Notes: a model not told the origin generated them from the letters alone. A DNA stretch of 5,856 nt from an uncultured Bacteroidales bacterium (GCA_902491795.1 CABUIX010000083.1:1-5856), one strand, 5' to 3'; positions 1-5,793 are shown, counted from the first letter of the stretch. Translations and numbers: made by a program.

Positions 1-734
1 AACAGGCCTACAGGTCCGGTTATGACAAAGGCGAATTCTCGGTCATCGACTACCGCAAGGCTGCAGTGAGTCTTGCCGAGGCCGAAGGGCAGCTGAGGCT
101 GTTGGAGGTGGACCGCGACGGCATGCTGGCCGAACTCAAGAACCTGAACGGAGGACAGGAAATCGCCGTGACATCCTGCGAACAGGAAACCATACTGCTT
201 CCTGGCAGTTTCGATGATTGGCTCGAGCAGGCATCGGAAAAAAGCAGCACTCTCAACTACGTGCGCATGGCTACCTCGGTTTCCGAGCAGCAGCTCAAGC
301 TGAGCCGCAGCGAAGCCTTCCCCAGCCTCTCGGTGGGATACAAGTCCGAAATAGTCCCTGGAGAAGGATTCAGAGGCATATCCGTAGGAATGAGCATTCC
401 GATATGGTCGGCCGGCAAGAAGATCTCCAGCGCGAAGAAGCAGCTCGAGGCTTCAAAGACAGCCGAACAGGATGCCCTTGTGCAGTTCAGGACAAATGCC
501 GAAAACCTTTATGACAAGGCCATGGCACTTGCCGAGTCCTCTGCGGGCTACAATTTCATGTCAGACACAGGTGAAGGGCTGGCCGACCTTAAAAAGGCTC
601 TGGACGCAGGCCAGCTCTCGCTTCTGGACTACATCACCGAACTGAGCTACTTCTACAGCTCACGTGAACTTGCTCTGCAGACCCAGCTGGACTATCTGCT
701 TGCGGTTGCAGACCTTATGGCACTGGAGATGTAG
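1..734 (+). CDS. TolC-family outer-membrane efflux protein, C-terminal part (5' truncated by window)
   Basis: This is the outer-membrane channel component of a tripartite efflux or type I secretion system, which forms a trimeric beta-barrel with a long periplasmic coiled-coil tunnel. The frame is open from position 3, so the gene starts left of the window; 243 residues are visible before the TAG at 732-734. The GTG at 66 is internal, because family-typical sequence precedes it (SGYDKGEFSVIDYRKA, the end of the first OEP repeat). The second OEP repeat follows: a helical stretch rich in Glu, Ser and Ala (EQASEKSSTLNYVRMATSVSE), a beta segment (FPSLSVGYKSE, then ISVGMSIPIWSAGKK), a long helix (ISSAKKQLEASKTAEQ) and a final helix with the typical G-x-x-S-L-L-D-Y-I-T pattern and an L-x-x-A-x-A-D-L end. 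Partner pump and adaptor genes would lie upstream and are not seen, so the exported substrate cannot be given. Family assignment is firm. Confidence 0.9.
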   Translation, partial: QAYRSGYDKGEFSVIDYRKAAVSLAEAEGQLRLLEVDRDGMLAELKNLNGGQEIAVTSCEQETILLPGSFDDWLEQASEKSSTLNYVRMATSVSEQQLKLSRSEAFPSLSVGYKSEIVPGEGFRGISVGMSIPIWSAGKKISSAKKQLEASKTAEQDALVQFRTNAENLYDKAMALAESSAGYNFMSDTGEGLADLKKALDAGQLSLLDYITELSYFYSSRELALQTQLDYLLAVADLMALEM

Positions 735-755
735 AACAAGAATGCCCGTTCTGCC

Positions 756-792
756 AATGCCGGGGAGGAACTTTGCGGTCTTTCCCGGCATT
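756..792 (+). terminator. Hairpin after the TolC gene, possible weak terminator
   Basis: The arms AATGCCGGG (756-764) and CCCGGCATT (784-792) pair perfectly over 9 bp. The stem can extend inwards through G-U and A-U pairs to about 14 bp, leaving a loop near 770-778. It starts 22 nt after the TolC stop codon and precedes the promoter of the next gene, as expected for a terminator. There is no long T-run afterwards (only TTT, then CCG), so it may end transcription poorly or act as a 3' stabilising structure. Confidence 0.45.
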
Positions 793-798
793 TCCGTA

Positions 799-830
799 AT
801 TGCAAGGCTGAAGATTTTGCGCTATCTTTA
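799..830 (+). promoter_or_regulatory. Bacteroidetes-type promoter for the GH105-esterase gene
   Basis: The -7 element TATCTTTA (823-830) matches TAnnTTTG at all but the last base. ATTG (799-802) stands in for the -33 TTTG element, with a 20-bp spacer, which is the normal spacing for the Bacteroidetes primary sigma factor. Transcription would start near 836, giving a leader of about 20 nt before the ATG at 857. There is no Shine-Dalgarno sequence, which is usual for this phylum. Confidence 0.55.
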
Positions 831-856
831 TCGGAAACAAACCAAATTATCCGCTA

Positions 857-2890
857 ATGAAGAATTACAGGTTCATCTTGACGGCAGCCGCACTCGGCGC
901 TGCCGCCGGCATTATTCCGCTGAATGCCCAAAATCCACGACCGCAGAGAACGGACCCCACGGATGAAGTCCGGCTGGTTCTGGACAGGGTCTTCAACTAC
1001 ATTGACGGCTGCACGCCCGCCGAAGTTGTCGACGGTGACGGCAAGGTCATTCGTAATCTTGACCGCATAGACGAAAACAGCAGTTTCAGGAAAGGAGATT
1101 TCGGCATCAACACCTACGAATGGGGTGTCACGTATTCCGGACTCCTCCTCGCTTCAGAGGTCACCGGCGACGGCAAATATGCAGACTACGTCTACGACAG
1201 GCTCAACCTTATAGGAAGCTGCTACCTACCAGTGAAGGAATACTACGATGCCACCGGCTACAACATGCGTCTCAAGCCTCTGACGCAGCCCAAGTGGCTT
1301 GACGACTGCGGTGCCATGACCGCGGCAATGATCAAGGCTACACTCGCCGATCCCGACCGCAGCAAGGATTTCAGGGCCCTGCTCGACAATTGGTTCACCT
1401 TCGTGATGTACGAAGAATACCGTCTCGGCGACGGAATTCTTGCGAGGCACCGCCCGGCAGAAAATTCCGTGTGGCTTGATGACATGTACATGGGGATAAC
1501 CCCGATTGCCTACCGCGGAAAGCTCAGCGAGAAGGAGCGTGGAGACCTGACAATGAAATTCTACAACGAGGCTGTCAACCAGGTGCTTCTTTTCAGAAAA
1601 TATCTCTGGATTCCCGAGAAGCAGCTGTTCCGTCACGGTTGGATCGAGGGCATGGGAGTGCATCCTTCCTATCACTGGGCAAGAGCCAACGGATGGGCAA
1701 TGCTGACTCTCTGTGACGTGCTCGATGCTCTGCCGGAAAACATCCAGGGGCGCGATGAACTTCTCTCTCTGCTCAAGGAACTGATTGACGGCGTGGCTCC
1801 GCTCCAGGCACCCGACGGACGCTGGCACCAGCTTGTCGACAAGACTGAGTCGTATCTTGAGACCAGCGCAAGCGCAATGTACGTCTACTGCATCGCCCAT
1901 GCCGTCAACGAGGGCTGGATTGACCGCACTGCATACCAGGACATCGCAAAGTCCGGATGGAGAGGAGTGGCCTCCCAGGTCAACAGACTCGGACAAGTGG
2001 AGAACACCTGTGTAGGCACAGGGCTCGGATGGACGAACACCTTCTACGAGAACCGCCCCGTGAGCGTCTATGCAGCCCACGGCTATGGCCCGGTGATACT
2101 CGCCGCAAGCGAAATGCTCAGGCTGTACGGCGACTCGCCCGCAGCCCAGCGTTCCTCTGCTGCATTCGCCACGCAGACTCCCCGTGAGGACGGGAAGCCG
2201 ATGATCTTCCTGGCGGGAGATTCGACCTGCAAGAACGGACGCGGAACAGGCGACAACGGCCAGTGGGGCTGGGGCAGTTTCTTCGCCGAATACGTCAATG
2301 ACGGCGCCACAGTTGAAAACGACGCTGTCGGAGGACTCAGCAGCCGCACTTTCTTCGACAGCAGATGGCCGGAAGTGCGTGACCGTATCCGCGAGGGAGA
2401 CTTCGTGCTTATCCAGTTCGGACACAATGACCGTTCGCCCCTGAATACCGGACGCGCAAGAGGCACGCTCAGCGGCACCTCCGATGAACCAGAGACTGTA
2501 GTCATGGAGAAGAACGGCGCTCCTCAAGACGTTTACTCCTACGGACACTACATCAGGATGATGATACGCCAGACCAAGATGCGCGGCGGCATACCGGTGG
2601 TGCTGTCGCCAACCCCTCTCAACAGCTGGAAGGACAGCCGCAGCATCTCGAGGTACGATGACTCGTACAATGCCTGGTGCCGCGAGGTTGCTGCCGAAGA
2701 AGGAGTCGCATTCATAGACTTCAACGAGCTCGCGGCGGCGAAATATGAGCAGATGGGAAAGAAGACAGCTCAGGACGAATACTTTGCCGACAGCGTGCAT
2801 ACCCGCGAAAAGGGAGCAAGAATGTATTGTGAGATTCTTGCTGCTGCCCTGAAGGATGCAGGTCTGCCGGTTGCAGCCTATATCAAGTGA
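857..2890 (+). CDS. Secreted bifunctional pectin enzyme: GH105 unsaturated uronyl hydrolase fused to SGNH (rhamnogalacturonan acetylesterase-type) esterase
   Basis: The protein has 677 residues. Residues 1-24 look like a signal peptide (MKNYRFILTAAALGAAAG...LNA, with cleavage before QN). No lipobox Cys is present, so a soluble periplasmic enzyme is expected. Residues about 35-425 are an (alpha/alpha)6 GH105 domain of the YteR/YesR kind, which removes the terminal unsaturated galacturonic or glucuronic acid left by polysaccharide lyases. Signature pieces are WLDDCGAM (147-154), VWLDDMYMG (205-213, probably holding the catalytic Asp), HWARANGWAM (273-282), ETSASAMY (335-342) and the GTGLGWTNTFYENRP...YAAHGYGP end. 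After a short linker (about 426-446), residues 447-677 are an SGNH hydrolase close to CE12 rhamnogalacturonan acetylesterases: AGDST (nucleophile Ser456), AVGGLSSRTF (Gly493), FGHND (Asn524) and DSVH (Asp645, His648). All catalytic blocks are intact in both halves. Together they would deacetylate and trim rhamnogalacturonan oligosaccharides. No SusC/D or lyase gene is in view. Exact substrate is inferred from family. Confidence 0.92.
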   Translation: MKNYRFILTAAALGAAAGIIPLNAQNPRPQRTDPTDEVRLVLDRVFNYIDGCTPAEVVDGDGKVIRNLDRIDENSSFRKGDFGINTYEWGVTYSGLLLASEVTGDGKYADYVYDRLNLIGSCYLPVKEYYDATGYNMRLKPLTQPKWLDDCGAMTAAMIKATLADPDRSKDFRALLDNWFTFVMYEEYRLGDGILARHRPAENSVWLDDMYMGITPIAYRGKLSEKERGDLTMKFYNEAVNQVLLFRKYLWIPEKQLFRHGWIEGMGVHPSYHWARANGWAMLTLCDVLDALPENIQGRDELLSLLKELIDGVAPLQAPDGRWHQLVDKTESYLETSASAMYVYCIAHAVNEGWIDRTAYQDIAKSGWRGVASQVNRLGQVENTCVGTGLGWTNTFYENRPVSVYAAHGYGPVILAASEMLRLYGDSPAAQRSSAAFATQTPREDGKPMIFLAGDSTCKNGRGTGDNGQWGWGSFFAEYVNDGATVENDAVGGLSSRTFFDSRWPEVRDRIREGDFVLIQFGHNDRSPLNTGRARGTLSGTSDEPETVVMEKNGAPQDVYSYGHYIRMMIRQTKMRGGIPVVLSPTPLNSWKDSRSISRYDDSYNAWCREVAAEEGVAFIDFNELAAAKYEQMGKKTAQDEYFADSVHTREKGARMYCEILAAALKDAGLPVAAYIK

Positions 2891-2912
2891 TTTTCATCCT
2901 TTCGCATAAGAC

Positions 2913-2958
2913 CCGCCTGTCCCCCTGCGCAATTCCGGACAGGCGGTTTCTTTTTTTT
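2913..2958 (+). terminator. Strong rho-independent terminator of the GH105-esterase gene
   Basis: A perfect 10-bp GC-rich stem, CCGCCTGTCC (2913-2922) with GGACAGGCGG (2937-2946), has a 14-nt loop and is followed directly by TTTCTTTTTTTT (2947-2958). It begins 22 nt after the TGA stop. It separates the enzyme gene from the DUF3737 unit, which argues against one transcript for both. Confidence 0.92.
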
Positions 2959-3034
2959 CGTGAGATGCGGCATTTCCGGTAATGCGGGTTGCCGTGCCGT
3001 TGATTCTGATAGACGGAAAACAAAAAATCATTGT

Positions 3035-3042
3035 AATTTTGC
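3035..3042 (+). promoter_or_regulatory. -7 promoter element for the DUF3737-HAD unit
   Basis: TAATTTTG is an exact match to the Bacteroidetes -7 consensus TAnnTTTG, set in an AT-rich patch between the terminator and the gene. No TTTG lies at the usual 19-21 bp upstream; the nearest (3000-3003) is 31 bp away, so the -33 element is weak. The start site would be near 3048, about 20 nt before the ATG at 3066. This supports that ATG as the real start rather than the in-frame ATG at 2982, which lies upstream of the promoter. Confidence 0.6.
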
Positions 3043-3065
3043 ACTCCAAAAAAACATCAAAGGCC

Positions 3066-3917
3066 ATGCATGAAATAAAGAATACACAATTCGGCGGCGA
3101 ACGGCCTCTGTTCGCCTCTCATGATCTTCATATAGACAACGTGACCATTCTTGCCGGCGAGTCCGCAATCAAGGAATGCAGCAACATCATTGCCACCAAC
3201 TGCCGCTTCGAAGGGAACTACCCGTTCTGGCACGTGCACGGTTTCACCATTGAGAACTGCTATTTTGCTGTGGGCGGACGCTCGGCGCTATGGTATTCAG
3301 ACCATCTGAAGATGAAGGATACCGTAATCGATGCTCCCAAGATGTTCCGCGAGATGAATGAGATTGACATCGATAATGTGGTAATGAACGATGCCGATGA
3401 AGTCTTCTGGCGCTGCAACGGCATACGCGTGAAGAACCTCAAGCTTCACGACGGCACATATCCGTTCATGTTCAGCAACGACATCATAGTCGACGGTCTC
3501 GTGAGTGACAGCAAGTATGTCTTCCAGTATGTTCGCAACGCCGAGATCCATAATGCTAAGATTACGACAAAGGACGCTTTCTGGGAGGTCGAGAACGTCA
3601 CGATCTATGATTCCGAACTTGACGGCGAGTACCTCGGCTGGCACTCAAGGAACCTGCGCCTTGTGAACTGCCACATTTCCGGTGAGCAGCCGTTGTGCTA
3701 CGCCCACGACCTGGTGCTGGAGAACTGCACCTTCGATCCGGCCTGCGACCGTGCATTCGAGTACTCCACCCTGCGCGCGGACATCCGCGGCGGAATCACG
3801 AACATCAAGAATCCGACTTCCGGAATGATAGTGGCTGATTCCATTGGATCCGTCACCATCGACGAAAATATCCTGGCTCCGGCAGACTGCATCATCAGGA
3901 CCCGCGGGAACGACTGA
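3066..3917 (+). CDS. DUF3737 family right-handed beta-helix protein
   Basis: The protein has 283 residues, no signal peptide and no membrane segment, so it is cytoplasmic. I recognise it as DUF3737, a family of unknown function found in Bacteroidetes and Firmicutes. The chain reads as about 13 consecutive coils of 19-23 residues with the pattern [D/N]-phi-x-phi-x-[N/D]-[C/V/L/A]-x-[I/F/L/M]...F-[W/F/Y]-x-[S/V/C]. An Asn/Asp sits at the same turn position in ten of eleven successive coils (residues 25, 45, 64, 85, 104, 124, 163, 182, 201, 220; Gly at 144), and aromatic residues stack near each coil end. This is the build of a parallel beta-helix, as in pectin lyases and pentapeptide-like solenoids. 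I see no obvious catalytic triad or Asp cluster, so enzyme activity is not supported. An upstream in-frame ATG at 2982 would add 28 residues outside the repeat pattern and precedes the -7 element; I reject it. The HAD gene follows after 23 nt and is probably co-transcribed. Confidence 0.9.
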   Translation: MHEIKNTQFGGERPLFASHDLHIDNVTILAGESAIKECSNIIATNCRFEGNYPFWHVHGFTIENCYFAVGGRSALWYSDHLKMKDTVIDAPKMFREMNEIDIDNVVMNDADEVFWRCNGIRVKNLKLHDGTYPFMFSNDIIVDGLVSDSKYVFQYVRNAEIHNAKITTKDAFWEVENVTIYDSELDGEYLGWHSRNLRLVNCHISGEQPLCYAHDLVLENCTFDPACDRAFEYSTLRADIRGGITNIKNPTSGMIVADSIGSVTIDENILAPADCIIRTRGND

Positions 3918-3940
3918 CGCATACACAAGAACCGCTGACT

Positions 3941-4579
3941 ATGGCAAGTTGCATAATTTTCGATTTTGACGGTACTATTGCCGACACTTCCGCAGGCATT
4001 GTTGCCACCGTCAAGGAAACCTTCAGGCGCATGGGACTGCCTATTCCTGAAGACGAACAGATACGTTCAACGATAGGTCTCGTGCTTGAGCAGTCGCTTC
4101 AGCTTCTCGGTGGACTGACTCCTGAACAGAACGCGGAGGCATGCAGGATTTACCGCAACATTTTCCCGGAGTACGGAGCGTCTGCCAGTGCAATATTTCC
4201 CGGTGTAGCCTCGACTTTGGCCGAACTGCACTCAAGGGGCATAAGGATGGCCATAGCAACGTCGCGCGGCAGGGATTCCCTGAAAATGATCATGACCCCT
4301 TACGGAATCGACCGGTATTTTGAGGATATGGTCACGTCGACCGACGGACTCAGGCCCAAGCCGGCCCCGGATCCCGTTCTTGCCCTGCTCGCGAGGATGA
4401 ACCAGCCTGCAGCGGATACCCTCGTTGTCGGGGACACGACTTTCGACATACTTATGGGGTCCGGAGCCGGTTGCCGCACTTGCGGGGTCACCTACGGAAA
4501 CCAAACGGAGACGCAGCTGAGGACTGCATCTCCGGATTACATAGCAGGCAGCTTTGAAGAAATAGCCGCCCTGGTCTGA
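3941..4579 (+). CDS. HAD-superfamily phosphatase (phosphoglycolate phosphatase/PpaX-like)
   Basis: This is a 212-residue cytoplasmic haloacid dehalogenase-fold hydrolase of subfamily I with a helical C1 cap. Motif I is FDFDGT (nucleophile Asp8, acid/base Asp10). The cap spans about residues 15-85. Motif II is IATSRG (Thr107/Ser108), motif III is Lys140 in RPKPAPD, and motif IV is GDTTFD (Asp165, Asp169). All residues needed for Mg-dependent phosphomonoester hydrolysis through an aspartyl-phosphate are present. The C-terminal pattern (GVTYGNQTETQLRTASPDYIAGSFEEI) is typical of the Gph/PpaX/beta-phosphoglucomutase-like group. RPKPAPD with a full cap favours a small-molecule phosphatase, but the substrate cannot be read from sequence. 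It begins 23 nt after the DUF3737 stop on the same strand, with no promoter or terminator between, so an operon is likely. Its stop lies 6 bp from the stop of the opposing guanine deaminase gene. Confidence 0.92.
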   Translation: MASCIIFDFDGTIADTSAGIVATVKETFRRMGLPIPEDEQIRSTIGLVLEQSLQLLGGLTPEQNAEACRIYRNIFPEYGASASAIFPGVASTLAELHSRGIRMAIATSRGRDSLKMIMTPYGIDRYFEDMVTSTDGLRPKPAPDPVLALLARMNQPAADTLVVGDTTFDILMGSGAGCRTCGVTYGNQTETQLRTASPDYIAGSFEEIAALV

Positions 4580-4585
4580 CTTCAA

Positions 4586-5053
4586 TCAGTATTCCACCTT
4601 GTCTTCCTTGAGGCTCCATGCCTCGAAGGCCTTTATTGCCTCTTCGGGAAGCAGGCGCATCGAAGCGAGTCTGCGGTCTTCCGGCTTGAGGGCGATCTCC
4701 TCATAGATGAAGGCGTCATCGAACCCTATCCCGGCAGCATCGTGCTTGTCGTTGCCATAGTACATACGGTCGAGATGTGCCCAGTAGATTGCTCCGAGGC
4801 ACATCGGGCAAGGTTCACATGAGGTGTATATCTCGCATCCGCTCAGATCGAAGGTGCCGAGCTTCCTGCAGGCTGCCCTGATCGCGCTGACCTCGGCATG
4901 GGCCGTGGGGTCATTGTCGTCAGTCACCCTGTTTACTCCTGTCGCCACAATCTCCCCGTCCCTGGCTATCACTGCCCCGAAAGGACCGCCACCCTCGGCA
5001 ACATTCTTTACCGAAAGTTCGATGGCCTTTCTCATCAATTCTTCTTTTGTCAT
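4586..5053 (-). CDS. guaD: Guanine deaminase (cytidine deaminase-fold, GuaD type)
   Basis: The 155-residue enzyme is predicted to convert guanine to xanthine and ammonia (EC 3.5.4.3) in purine salvage or nitrogen use. From memory it matches B. subtilis GuaD almost end to end: GGPFGAVI (22-29), NDPTAHAEVSAIR (47-59), YTSCEPCPMCLGAIYWA (76-92), GFDDAFIYEEI (110-120) and a C-terminal Tyr after Glu (VEY). Zinc ligands are His52, Cys82 and Cys85, and Glu54 is the proton shuttle. The long C-terminal tail ending in Tyr155 fits the GuaD dimer, in which the tail of one subunit closes the other active site; this separates it from tRNA adenosine deaminase TadA. The frame stays open upstream to 5251, but the family's N-terminus matches the ATG at 5053, and a -7-like element lies about 30 nt upstream of it. 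The gene converges on the HAD gene with 6 bp between stops. No xanthine permease or dehydrogenase gene is in view. Confidence 0.93.
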   Translation of the reverse strand: MTKEELMRKAIELSVKNVAEGGGPFGAVIARDGEIVATGVNRVTDDNDPTAHAEVSAIRAACRKLGTFDLSGCEIYTSCEPCPMCLGAIYWAHLDRMYYGNDKHDAAGIGFDDAFIYEEIALKPEDRRLASMRLLPEEAIKAFEAWSLKEDKVEY

Positions 5054-5079
5054 AATGCTTTTGTTCAATTTTACGCCTG

Positions 5080-5087
5080 CCAAGTTA
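5080..5087 (-). promoter_or_regulatory. Probable -7 promoter element of guaD
   Basis: On the minus strand TAACTTGG (5087 to 5080) matches TAnnTTTG at all but one position and follows a T-rich tract (ATTTTTTTGC). It would start transcription near 5074, giving a leader of about 20 nt before the ATG at 5053, like the other genes here. There is no TTTG at the -33 position. A closer alternative, TAAAATTG (5073 to 5066), would leave only a few leader bases and is less likely. A 7-bp dyad with a GCCG loop (5112-5129) lies just upstream and could be an operator, but this is unproven. Confidence 0.4.
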
Positions 5088-5153
5088 GCAAAAAAATCGG
5101 TTCCGCGGTGCCTGGTCTGCCGAGACCGGCCGCTGCACTCTGATCGAACTGCC

Positions 5154-5193
5154 AAAAATGGCTGCTGCCGACTTGAATGCCTGCCAAGCAGCC
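5154..5193 (-). terminator. Possible rho-independent terminator of the small membrane protein gene
   Basis: On the minus strand GGCTGCT (5193 to 5187) pairs with AGCAGCC (5166 to 5160) across a 20-nt loop and is followed by A and TTTTT (5158 to 5154). It lies about 70 nt after the stop codon at 5266 and before the guaD promoter, where a terminator would be expected. The 7-bp stem and large loop make it a modest one. Confidence 0.45.
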
Positions 5194-5265
5194 GCTGCCC
5201 TTTCCAGACGCAGTATTCTCCGTCGTCAATTCCGTGCGTATGTGGCAGCAATGACTATTCCCAGG

Positions 5266-5487
5266 TCATTTGTCTTTTCCGTCTTTCCCTTTCCCGTTCC
5301 CGCCTACCGGCTTTTTCTCCCCTTCGGCGACGAGCCGTTTCTGGTTCTCGTCAAGGCAGGACATAATGTCTTCCACTTCCCTCTCGAAAGGTCGTGTCTT
5401 TTGCTCTGCTGCCCTGTGCTGCCTGTAAGCGTAGATGCAGAATGCAAGGACAGCAACAATCAGTACTGCAATGAATACGGTTCCCAT
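5266..5487 (-). CDS. Small single-pass membrane protein of unknown function
   Basis: The protein has 73 residues. I do not recognise a family. Residues 2-21 form one hydrophobic helix (TVFIAVLIVAVLAFCIYAY) followed at once by RQHR, so by the positive-inside rule the N-terminus faces the periplasm and the rest lies in the cytoplasm. Residues about 24-58 are charged and likely helical (EQKTRPFEREVEDIM...NQKRLVAEGEKK). The last 13 residues are a low-complexity Gly/Lys/Asp tail (GGNGKGKDGKDK). Evidence that it is a real gene comes from a promoter with TTTG and TATTATTG 19 bp apart starting a leader of about 20 nt, a protein-like hydrophobicity layout and a plausible terminator downstream. A possible role is as an accessory or scaffold subunit, but nothing nearby points to a partner. 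The reverse strand is also open through this stretch, but that reading has no recognisable features. Confidence 0.65.
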   Translation of the reverse strand: MGTVFIAVLIVAVLAFCIYAYRQHRAAEQKTRPFEREVEDIMSCLDENQKRLVAEGEKKPVGGNGKGKDGKDK

Positions 5488-5514
5488 AATCAGTTCATTT
5501 TACGGTCAGTTCTG

Positions 5515-5545
5515 CAATAATATGGATAATTCTGCAAGCGACAAA
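5515..5545 (-). promoter_or_regulatory. Bacteroidetes-type promoter of the small membrane protein gene, with repeated TTGCAGAA
   Basis: On the minus strand TTTG (5545 to 5542), a 19-bp spacer and TATTATTG (5522 to 5515) fit the -33/-7 layout of the phylum; only one base of the -7 differs from TAnnTTTG. The leader to the ATG at 5487 would be about 20 nt. The 8-mer TTGCAGAA occurs twice, at 5537-5530 in the spacer and at 5517-5510 across the end of the -7 element. The two copies are exactly 20 bp apart, close to two helical turns, which suggests a possible operator. Confidence 0.5.
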
Positions 5546-5733
5546 AAATATTTTGACTTGTAAATGTCCTGCAGGTTCCGCCGTTTGATTCACCGCGTTT
5601 CTTCACGCCGTTGATTTTACTTCCGTTGTCGTAATCTCTTTGAATTCCTTCTGCAGCCGTTGCATTGTCACCGTTGCTGTCAATATTCGCCATTCCCGGT
5701 GTCTCTGTCGCATGTCATGATTGACGCCGTATG
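5546..5733. other. Right-hand region without a convincing gene
   Basis: This is the first part of a gene-poor stretch that runs from 5488 to the window end. A 67-codon minus-strand frame (5693-5490) runs through it with repeated Asn-Gly pairs (SNGD, DNGS, INGV, SNGG) but has no family signature, and its end covers the promoter of the next gene, so I do not call it. CCGTTG occurs four times (5608, 5623, 5657, 5671) without a fixed period. An ATG at 5717 (+) opens a frame of at least 46 codons to the window edge, and a minus-strand frame is also open from the edge to 5680. Both could be fragments of genes outside the window, but neither shows a recognisable motif or promoter. Confidence 0.4.
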
Positions 5734-5786
5734 CAGGTGCCTCTCGGCAGGCATTGACTCAGAAAGAGCCTGCCTCGCGGCACCTG
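5734..5786. repeat. 53-bp interrupted inverted repeat made of two 19-bp dyads
   Basis: Outer arms CAGGTGCC (5734-5741) and GGCACCTG (5779-5786) pair over 8 bp. Inner arms GGCAGGC (5746-5752) and GCCTGCC (5768-5774) pair over 7 bp, with a 4/4 internal loop (TCTC against TCGC) and a 15-nt apical loop. Each half also contains its own dyad, TGCC-N4-GGCA (5738-5749 and 5771-5782), so the pair can be read as one long hairpin or as two tandem 12-bp palindromic sites 33 bp apart. There is no T-run on either strand, so a simple terminator is unlikely. Confidence 0.75.
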
Positions 5787-5793
5787 TGGCCGG

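Noticed and set aside
1226..2800. A 524-codon open frame on the minus strand, antisense to the GH105-esterase gene
   Set aside because: The plus-strand frame carries full family motifs along its whole length. The antisense translation has no recognisable domain and is rich in Cys, His and Val, as expected for a shadow of a GC-rich gene.
786..2978. The 11-mer CGGCATTTCCG at 786-796 and again at 2968-2978, upstream of two genes
   Set aside because: An 11-bp match is expected a few times by chance in a window of this size, and the distances to the two -7 elements differ (37 and 67 bp), so a shared operator is not supported.
3000..3003. TTTG as a -33 element for the DUF3737 promoter
   Set aside because: It is 31 bp from the -7 element; the normal spacing is about 19-21 bp.
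2982..3065. Possible 28-residue N-terminal extension of the DUF3737 protein
   Set aside because: The extension lies upstream of and across an exact -7 promoter element and is outside the repeat pattern; the ATG at 3066 fits both.
5054..5251. Possible 66-residue N-terminal extension of guanine deaminase
   Set aside because: The family begins at the MTKEEL-like start at 5053. The extension has no conserved content and covers the probable promoter of guaD and the terminator of the next gene.
4824..5366. A 180-codon plus-strand frame overlapping guaD and the small membrane protein gene
   Set aside because: Its first part is antisense to the highly conserved guaD catalytic region, and the translation is Ser/Arg/Pro-rich without any domain.
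5490..5693. A 67-codon minus-strand frame with several Asn-Gly pairs
   Set aside because: It has no family resemblance and no promoter, and its 3' part overlaps a well-spaced promoter for the next gene. It could still be a decayed gene, but the sequence alone does not show this.
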